Shown in pieces: positions 1 through 4,472 of a DNA stretch of 6,295 nucleotides (position 1 is the first letter of the stretch; the number at the start of each line of letters is the position of its first letter). This DNA is from Dehalococcoidia bacterium (GTDB taxonomy: Bacteria; Chloroflexota; Dehalococcoidia; Lucifugimonadales; JAGWBF01): positions 1 to 6,295 of the forward strand of contig JAGWBG010000091.1 in NCBI GenBank assembly GCA_021296015.1, given 5' to 3'. The notes beneath the pieces were generated by a model. The model saw only the letters and a program-made list of their open reading frames with translations. It was not told the DNA's origin and made no database searches. The position numbers and the translations under genes are program-made.

Positions 1-1703
1 ACGTAGTAGAGGGGTATGTTGGGGAGCTCATCGAAGAAGATGTCTGCTGCCTCAAAGGTCAACTCCCTCCGCCTGTCTCGGTCCTGCTCCCGGGACTGCT
101 CATTGAAAATCTGCTCAAATCTGGCAGTGGTGGCCCACTGGCCGTAGTTGCTGAAGGCCTCCTCCAGATACATGCGGCTGTACATATCCTCGGGGTCAAT
201 AATCAGGAGACCCTGGCTGCCAGCGTAGAACTCGAAGTCCCTGCTGTCACGACGAGGAGCCAGAACACCCTGCTCCTGCACATCGAATTTGACTTCTATG
301 CCCAGGAACCTGTTGAGCTGGTCCGCTGCGACCTGGGCGAATTCCTTCACGTCCAGCCCTCCCGCCGGGACCAGCATGGTGGTCTCGAAACCGTCGGGGA
401 AACCGGCCTCTGCCATGAGCCTCTGGGCTTCGGCTATATCGTCAGGATGTTTCTCTCCATCGGCGGTCTCTCTGTAGCCGGGCAACTGTGCCACCTCTTC
501 ATTGGTGGGAGAGAGCCAATAGTTGGGCGCGAAAGGCCAACCCAGGGTAGCCTGTCCACGGGTCACGATCTGCATGATGGGTTGGCGGTGTACGGCCAGG
601 TGCATTGCCTGCCGCACTCTCTTGTCGGTGAAAGGTTCCCTCTGTGTATTCGGGAACAGGTTGGTGTGGCTGGCCGGGCCTGCCCAGAACACAGCACCCT
701 CACCGCTCCCTCTCATCTGCTCGTCAAGCTGTAGCGCTTCAGCGTTGGTCATAAATGTGACCATGGTGTGGGACATGAGGACTTGGCCCGTCCTGTGGGC
801 AGCCATGACACTGGCAGGCGACGACAGGATGAACATCTTCAGGCCGTCCAGGTATGGAAGCCCCGGCTTCCAGTAATTGGGGTTCCGCTCAAAATCAAGG
901 ATGACATCCGGTTCGTATTCCGTCAGCATGAAGGGGCCGGAACCCATCCGATTCTCAACCAGGTCCATGTCAAGGCCCTGATCGTACTGGTGCTTGGGTA
1001 GCATCTGCATGTAGTCTATGGCGAGATAGGGGAAGAAAGCCGCCGCTGCGTACTCCAAGTCCACCTGTACGGTGTGCTCGTCTATGGCCGTGGCGTTCGT
1101 AAAGTAGGGCCTTATAACGCCTCGCCAGGGACGGGAATTCTCAGGGTTTACTATATCTTCCAAGGTGAACACTATATCTGCGGCGGTGACGGGTGTGCCG
1201 TCGTGCCACGCAGCGTTCTCGTTGAGGTAGAAGGTGAAGGTCTTCCCGCCGTTGGATACTTCCCAGCTGTCAGCGATGTCACCCCTTATGTCGAGGGGAT
1301 CGGCAGTTTCGGGGTTGTAGTGGACCAACTCGCTGTATATTGGGGAAATCCATGCCGCGGGCAGCCAGCCACCGCGGTTGGGGTTAAAGTGAGGCGGATT
1401 GTAGGGAACCATAGAAGTCATAACGCCCCCTGCCTTCCCTGGAAGCTCAACAGTCCCCGGCGTCGGCGTGGGCTGGGGGGCGGCAGTGGCGATAGCAGCT
1501 TCCGCTTCCGGTTCGGCGGGTCTGCTTGTGGGAGTAGGCGGGACATCCGTAGCTGCTGGCGGCTGGGTGGCCTCCTCCATCATAGCCGTGGGTTCCGGCG
1601 TCGGGGTCGCGTCGTCGCCGCAGGCCGCGGCAACTGCCGCGATCGCCATCAGCAGCGGGATGAAGAGCAGGAACCGGGACTTTAGGAACTGGCGATACGA
1701 CAT
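1..1703 (-). CDS. ABC transporter substrate-binding lipoprotein, SBP_bac_5 family (second paralogue; C-terminus cut by window edge)
   Basis: The frame is open from ATG at 1703 to the left edge, giving 567 complete codons. The start is supported by ACGGAGG at 1711-1717, 7 nt upstream, and by an N-terminus matching its paralogue (MSY then a basic residue). Residues 1-27 form a lipoprotein signal peptide (hydrophobic FLLFIPLLMAIAAVAAA) with lipidated Cys28. Residues 29-90 are a Pro/Thr/Glu/Ala-rich spacer that would hold the domain off the membrane. The SBP_bac_5 domain begins near residue 92 (AGGVMTSMVPY). Family hallmarks are TFTFYL...AWHDGTPVTAADIVFTLED (about 155-183), GSGPFMLTEYEPD (254-266), ERNPNYWKPGLPYLDGL (272-288), EPFTDKRVRQAM (356-367) and IDPEDMY (502-508). 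Aligned to the 600-aa paralogue, about 35-40 C-terminal residues lie beyond the window. Its role would be to capture a peptide or peptide-like solute outside the membrane and deliver it to a DppBC-type permease, probably the adjacent one. It has its own promoter-like sequence and lies behind a probable terminator, so it may be expressed separately from the permeases. Family assignment is firm; the substrate is unknown. Confidence 0.95.
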   Translation of the reverse strand, partial: MSYRQFLKSRFLLFIPLLMAIAAVAAACGDDATPTPEPTAMMEEATQPPAATDVPPTPTSRPAEPEAEAAIATAAPQPTPTPGTVELPGKAGGVMTSMVPYNPPHFNPNRGGWLPAAWISPIYSELVHYNPETADPLDIRGDIADSWEVSNGGKTFTFYLNENAAWHDGTPVTAADIVFTLEDIVNPENSRPWRGVIRPYFTNATAIDEHTVQVDLEYAAAAFFPYLAIDYMQMLPKHQYDQGLDMDLVENRMGSGPFMLTEYEPDVILDFERNPNYWKPGLPYLDGLKMFILSSPASVMAAHRTGQVLMSHTMVTFMTNAEALQLDEQMRGSGEGAVFWAGPASHTNLFPNTQREPFTDKRVRQAMHLAVHRQPIMQIVTRGQATLGWPFAPNYWLSPTNEEVAQLPGYRETADGEKHPDDIAEAQRLMAEAGFPDGFETTMLVPAGGLDVKEFAQVAADQLNRFLGIEVKFDVQEQGVLAPRRDSRDFEFYAGSQGLLIIDPEDMYSRMYLEEAFSNYGQWATTARFEQIFNEQSREQDRDRRRELTFEAADIFFDELPNIPLYY

Positions 1704-1791
1704 AGATAATCCTCCGTGTATTTCTTTGCGTTGTGTGTCCACCGGCATGACGAGAGGCAGCGCATCCGCTCAGGCTGCGACAGTATCATCA

Positions 1792-1806
1792 CAACCAAAG
1801 TGGTTG
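1792..1806. repeat. Small inverted repeat in the leader of the second binding-protein gene
   Basis: CAACCA (1792-1797) and TGGTTG (1801-1806) are perfect inverted repeats around a 3-nt centre. They lie downstream of the predicted promoter and about 90 nt before the start codon. The dyad could form a short leader hairpin or act as an operator half-site pair. At this length chance is a real alternative. Confidence 0.3.
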
Positions 1807-1829
1807 GCCCGCCCCTCGTAACGCGGGAT

Positions 1830-1859
1830 AGGTTATCATACCTTTTCCAAACATGTCAA
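1830..1859 (-). promoter_or_regulatory. Candidate sigma-70 promoter of the second binding-protein gene
   Basis: On the minus strand a perfect -35 hexamer TTGACA (1859-1854) is followed, with a spacer of 18 nt, by TAACCT (1835-1830). With a 16-nt spacer the -10 could instead be GATAAC (1837-1832). Transcription would start near 1823, giving a leader of roughly 120 nt to the ATG at 1703. It lies downstream of the probable permease terminator, which fits independent expression of the binding protein. The -35 is strong; the -10 is imperfect. Confidence 0.5.
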
Positions 1860-1938
1860 GGGAACTTTGAAAACGGAGGTGAGTGGAAACTATACATTCC
1901 TGCCCATCTCAGGAGGGTCGTCATAGTCTGCATCCCGT

Positions 1939-1956
1939 CCCTGGCATTCGCCAGGG
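1939..1956. repeat. Perfect 7-bp inverted repeat with 4-nt loop
   Basis: CCCTGGC (1939-1945) and GCCAGGG (1950-1956) flank ATTC. There is no T-tract on either side, so it is not a typical terminator. It lies between the permease terminator and the promoter of the next gene. It may be a remnant of a palindromic repeat or an incidental hairpin. Confidence 0.4.
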
Positions 1957-2028
1957 TAGGCTATTCCGGCCCCCGTATCCGTCTGCCGATAGGCGGTCGA
2001 GTGTGGGGCGGGCCTTACGCCTCGGCGC

Positions 2029-2065
2029 ATAAATAAGCCGGAAGCCATACCTCTGACTTCCGGCT
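2029..2065 (-). terminator. Probable rho-independent terminator of the permease operon
   Basis: Arms AGCCGGAAG (2036-2044) and CTTCCGGCT (2057-2065) pair perfectly over 9 bp around a 12-nt loop. On the minus strand the stem runs directly into TTATTTAT, an interrupted T-rich tract. The plus-strand side is not T-rich, so the structure is oriented to stop transcription coming from the permease genes, whose last stop codon is about 100 nt upstream. The T-tract contains A residues, so termination may be partial. Confidence 0.55.
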
Positions 2066-2163
2066 CTCTCCGGTGAGCCTTCGACCCTCGCCGAAATGAC
2101 GATGTGGGAGATCGGGAGCGAGTGTCCCTGGGCAGCTATCGAAAAAGCCTGAAGAGACCTGCT

Positions 2164-3087
2164 TTAGCCCATTCCCCGCAAACGCGGGTCCAGAACGTCT
2201 CTGAGGGAGTCACCCAGCAGGTTCCAGGCGAACACGACTACGGCTATGGCCAGCCCGGGGAATACCCCAAGCCAGGGCGCGACCTCCACGTAGTTCTGGG
2301 CCGCTCCGGTCAACATGCCTCCCCAAGAGGGTACGTCCGGGGGTGTGCCTACGCCCAGGAAGCTCAGGGATGCTTCCGCTATGATTGCCACACCCAGGGA
2401 GAGGGTGGCCAGAACGATGAAGGTGGCAAAACAGTTGGGGACCATGTGGCGCAGGATAATGCGCCAGTCCCCTGCACCTATGGCCCTTGCCGCCAGCACG
2501 TAGTCAATCTCCTTTATGCTGAGGGCCTGGGAGCGAATGGTCCGGGCCGCACCCGGTATGAACACAATGGTCAGCGCAATTATCACGTTGGTCACTGATG
2601 CCCCAAGGGCAGCCATTATGGCCAAGGCCAGAATAAGGGGCGGGAAGGCCTGAACGGAATCCACGAGTCTCTGTACGATGAGGTCAACCCTTCCTCCGAA
2701 ATAGGCGCTGGCAATCCCTATGAAGCATCCTGTTGTTATCCCGAACAACACGCTGAGCAGGCCCACCTGCAGGGAGATTCGCGAGCCGTAGACAAGCCTG
2801 CTAAATACGTCACGGCCAAGCTGGTCGCCCCCCAGAAGTGATGCGGCCCCGGGCTTGGCGAAAGTGCGGTCAGCGGAGGTCTCGCGGGGGTTGTCAGTTG
2901 CAATCTGGGGAGCGAAGATGGCAACTACTATAAGGATGAAGGCAATGGCCGACCCGAAGGCACCCAGGGGTTTTCTTCTGAAGAAGGTGCCTACGTTGCC
3001 TATGTAGCGCCGCATGAGTTGACTCGTTCTGGCGAAGCTAATACGCTCGCCGGGAATGTCTACCGCTCCAACTCTCCCCCGGTTCAT
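2164..3087 (-). CDS. ABC transporter permease, DppC/OppC type
   Basis: A 307-aa inner-membrane subunit, normal length for the family, forming half of the translocation channel with the DppB-type partner encoded just upstream. Residues 1-40 are a cytoplasmic N-terminal extension of the OppC_N kind. TM1 is about 43-61 (AIAFILIVVAIFAPQIA), followed by the family signature LLGGDQLGRDVFSRLVYG at 84-101. The BPD_transp_1 domain has further membrane segments near 104-130, 140-161, 164-180, 221-243 and 271-295. The EAA-type coupling loop that docks on the ATPase lies at about 187-217 (IKEIDYVLAARAIGAGDWR then RHMVPN). SFLGVGTPPDVPSWGGML (242-259) is another conserved family stretch. The start at 3087 is supported by AGGAGG at 3092-3097. 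The upstream permease stop is 31 bp away, indicating an operon. Assignment to this permease type is secure; peptide, nickel or other substrate cannot be distinguished. Confidence 0.97.
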   Translation of the reverse strand: MNRGRVGAVDIPGERISFARTSQLMRRYIGNVGTFFRRKPLGAFGSAIAFILIVVAIFAPQIATDNPRETSADRTFAKPGAASLLGGDQLGRDVFSRLVYGSRISLQVGLLSVLFGITTGCFIGIASAYFGGRVDLIVQRLVDSVQAFPPLILALAIMAALGASVTNVIIALTIVFIPGAARTIRSQALSIKEIDYVLAARAIGAGDWRIILRHMVPNCFATFIVLATLSLGVAIIAEASLSFLGVGTPPDVPSWGGMLTGAAQNYVEVAPWLGVFPGLAIAVVVFAWNLLGDSLRDVLDPRLRGMG

Positions 3088-3118
3088 CGTTCCTCCTGGG
3101 CCAATTTTGCTTCTGTCA

Positions 3119-4078
3119 TTACTGGTAGCGGATTCTCGGGTCCAGCCAGCCGTACAAGAGATCGGTAAGAAGGTTCAAAGCCACAACCAGGAACGTTATC
3201 ACCATGACAGCTGCCTGGGTCACTGCGTAATCCCGTTGGAAGATGCTATCCAGCAGGTATCGTCCAACACCGGGTATTACGAATATGGTCTCGATAATTA
3301 CTGTGCCGGATAAGAGCAGCCCAAACTGCCAGCCGGAGACGGTAACCACGGGCAAGAGGGAGTTCTTGAGACAGTGGCGGAGAACTACCCACCGTTCAGC
3401 CAGGCCCTTGGCCCTGGCAGTCCTGACGTAGTCCTCTCGAATGACCTCCAGCATTGCAGACCTTGTGACCCTGGCGATGAAAGCCATGTTGAAGAATCCC
3501 AGGGCAACGGCGGGGAATATAAGCTGCTGAAGGTTCTTCTGCGGGTCCTCCCACAGGTCGGCGTACCCCAGAGGGGGCAAATAGTCGAACCAGAGGACGA
3601 GGAGGGTTATGAGAATAATGCCAGTCCAGAAGGTGGGGAAAGCTACTCCGGCATTGGCTATGATCCTGGCAACATAGTCAATAGGTTTATCCTGGTTAAC
3701 GGCGGAAATCACTCCCATAGGCACGGCGATGATTATAGCCATGATCATAGCCAGGATTGTCAACTCCATAGTAATGGGGAACTTCTTTTTCAGGTCATCG
3801 GAGATTTGGGTGCTGCGTTGGAAGGATTTCCCAAAATCGAGTTGGAGCATATTCCACGACCATGTGTAGTATTGCTCGAAGATGGGTTTATCAGTCCCCA
3901 GCTTTGCACGTAGAATGGCAAGGTCCTCTTCGGTGTATGATGCGTCTCCCAAGTCCCCCGAAAGTATCTGAATCGCCGGGTCGCCGGGTATGAGGCGCAT
4001 GATAAGGAATACTATAATCGAGACAATTATAATCGTGGGGACAAAGAGAAGAATTCTTTTCAATATGTAGGTGTACAT
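3119..4078 (-). CDS. ABC transporter permease, DppB/OppB type
   Basis: A 319-aa inner-membrane protein of typical family length. The N-terminus goes straight into TM1 (about 9-29), followed by the hallmark MRLIPGDPA (27-35) and then a periplasmic segment with LGTDKPIFEQYYTW (60-73) and LDFGKSFQ (80-87), as in DppB, OppB and NikB. The BPD_transp_1 core has membrane segments near 103-128, 136-165, 187-205, 246-270 and 285-312. The EAA coupling loop is at about 211-243 (EVIREDYVRTARAKGLAERW, then LRHCLKNSLLP), which binds the transporter ATPase. IFVIPGVGRYLLDSIFQRDY (265-284) and the C-terminal LLYGWLDPRIRY are also family features. The start at 4078 has GGGGG at 4084-4088 as a modest ribosome-binding site, and no better start is apparent. 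It is the first gene of the permease pair and is separated by 394 bp from the upstream binding-protein gene, so it probably has its own promoter or depends on read-through of a hairpin. Confidence 0.97.
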   Translation of the reverse strand: MYTYILKRILLFVPTIIIVSIIVFLIMRLIPGDPAIQILSGDLGDASYTEEDLAILRAKLGTDKPIFEQYYTWSWNMLQLDFGKSFQRSTQISDDLKKKFPITMELTILAMIMAIIIAVPMGVISAVNQDKPIDYVARIIANAGVAFPTFWTGIILITLLVLWFDYLPPLGYADLWEDPQKNLQQLIFPAVALGFFNMAFIARVTRSAMLEVIREDYVRTARAKGLAERWVVLRHCLKNSLLPVVTVSGWQFGLLLSGTVIIETIFVIPGVGRYLLDSIFQRDYAVTQAAVMVITFLVVALNLLTDLLYGWLDPRIRYQ

Positions 4079-4139
4079 AATATCCCCCGACTCGGGCAGA
4101 TTCCCCGTCGGCTAAAGGTTAGTGAGTGCTTGTAACGGG

Positions 4140-4180
4140 ATGATAGCAGAAATGGAATCACATTTCCTGCCGCTTGTCAA
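4140..4180 (-). promoter_or_regulatory. Candidate promoter for the permease operon
   Basis: Two overlapping possibilities exist on the minus strand. A perfect -35 hexamer TTGACA (4180-4175) has only a weak -10 (TTCCAT, 4157-4152) at 17 nt. Further down, TGCTATCAT (4148-4140) is an extended -10 of TGn-TATCAT form, matching TATAAT at five of six positions, but it lacks a -35 at the right spacing. Use of the extended -10 would start transcription near 4133 and give a leader of about 55 nt before the ATG at 4078. The placement suits separate expression of the permeases. Confidence 0.4.
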
Positions 4181-4245
4181 CACTGCCCTAATGGGCTAAG
4201 AGGCGAGGGTGTATCCTCCCGAAGTGGCCGCCATCCTCATCCTGA

Positions 4246-4268
4246 CCTTCTCCCGTCATGGGAGAAGG
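4246..4268. repeat. REP-like palindromic element
   Basis: CCTTCTCCC (4246-4254) and GGGAGAAGG (4260-4268) are perfect 9-bp arms around GTCAT. The upstream context CCTCATCCTGA (4235-4245) resembles the interspersed extragenic palindromes of the form CCTCA-CCCTGA-CCCTCTCCC/GGGAGAGGG that I know from many bacterial genomes. Only one copy is visible here, so repetition in the genome is inferred. Confidence 0.45.
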
Positions 4269-4324
4269 GACTCTGAAATACCCGCTTTGACTAGTTATTC
4301 GTGCCGACTTTGCAATCGTTTCCC

Positions 4325-4348
4325 AGGGGTAAGGGATCCCTTATCCCT
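4325..4348. repeat. 24-bp near-perfect palindrome
   Basis: TAAGGGATCCCTTA (4330-4343) is a perfect 14-bp palindrome. It is extended by AGGG (4325-4328) and CCCT (4345-4348) with a single mismatched pair (4329/4344). With no loop at the centre, it looks more like a binding site for a dimeric DNA-binding protein than an RNA hairpin. It lies about 150 bp upstream of the promoter-like sequences of the permease genes. Confidence 0.45.
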
Positions 4349-4403
4349 ATTGGCGCTTCCGTGGTCTTGCGTCCCCCTAAGCTCCATTATATTCCATTAC
4401 TAA

Positions 4404-4446
4404 GACGACAGGCCCGGTGGTTGGGCGCTCTGTCGGGCCTGTCGTC
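4404..4446 (-). terminator. Strong hairpin after the first binding-protein gene (terminator or mRNA-stabilising/attenuating stem)
   Basis: GACGACAGGCCCG (4404-4416) and CGGGCCTGTCGTC (4434-4446) form a perfect 13-bp GC-rich stem with a 17-nt loop, beginning 26 nt past the binding-protein stop codon. On the minus strand it is followed by TTAGTAATGG, a poor T-tract. On the plus strand it is followed by CCCTTTTC. It may terminate only partly, letting some transcripts reach the permeases, or protect the 3' end of the binding-protein mRNA. That would give more binding protein than permease, as is common in such operons. Confidence 0.55.
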
Positions 4447-4472
4447 CCTTTTCTAGCTATGGGGTATCCAGA

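Larger units (their letters stand above)
1704..2163. other. 460-bp intergenic region between DppC-type permease and second binding-protein gene
   Basis: No convincing gene is seen on either strand. Reading in the direction of transcription (right to left), it contains a hairpin followed by a T-rich tract about 100 nt past the permease stop, a 7-bp stem with a 4-nt loop at 1939-1956, a TTGACA-type promoter at 1859-1830, a small 6-bp dyad at 1792-1806 within the leader, and the ribosome-binding site at 1711-1717. The stretch 2066-2163 (with TTCGACCCTCGCCGAAATGA at about 2080-2099) resembles degenerate repeat DNA, but I cannot assign it. The plus-strand open frames here have no recognisable protein character. 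Confidence 0.7.
4079..4472. other. 394-bp intergenic region between first binding-protein gene and permease genes
   Basis: No credible gene is seen. In transcription order (right to left) it holds a perfect 13-bp-stem hairpin at 4446-4404, a 24-bp imperfect palindrome at 4348-4325, a REP-like palindrome at 4268-4246, promoter-like elements at 4180-4140 and the weak ribosome-binding site at 4088-4084. CCGAC at 4087-4091 can also pair with GTCGG at 4107-4111, just over the ribosome-binding site. So much dyad symmetry is more than a plain spacer would need, and the region probably uncouples permease expression from that of the binding protein. Confidence 0.7.

Noticed and set aside
853..868. GGAAGCCCCGGCTTCC inverted repeat, present here and again at the matching place in the other paralogue (about 5440-5455)
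   Set aside because: It lies inside the coding sequence for the conserved YWKPGLPYLDG motif. The symmetry follows from the codons for Trp-Lys-Pro-Gly-Leu-Pro and is shared by descent.
1..1703. Possible pseudogene or frameshift in the second binding-protein gene
   Set aside because: Translation of the minus strand is continuous from the ATG to the window edge and aligns with the complete paralogue throughout. The missing C-terminus is only the edge of the window.
1889..1894. TATAGT on the minus strand as a second promoter for the left binding-protein gene
   Set aside because: No acceptable -35 lies at the right distance, and a better promoter with a perfect TTGACA is found just downstream.
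1883..2032. Short plus-strand frame starting at GTG 1883 behind a GGAGGT at 1875-1880
   Set aside because: The spacing from the ribosome-binding-like sequence to the start is only 2 nt. The roughly 49-residue product has no recognisable character, and it runs against the direction of all other genes.
1716..2036. 106-codon plus-strand open frame in the large intergenic gap
   Set aside because: There is no recognisable domain, the composition is not protein-like, and it overlaps the promoter and leader of the minus-strand gene and several inverted repeats. I take it as a chance open frame.
4386..4391. Perfect TATAAT on the minus strand near the 13-bp hairpin
   Set aside because: At 15-18 nt upstream there is only hairpin stem sequence with no resemblance to TTGACA, and there is no TGn extension. 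A lone hexamer in AT-rich flanking DNA is weak evidence for a promoter.
4209..4403. 64-codon plus-strand open frame between the binding-protein and permease genes
   Set aside because: It spans the REP-like palindrome and the 24-bp palindrome, lacks a clear ribosome-binding site and shows no family resemblance.
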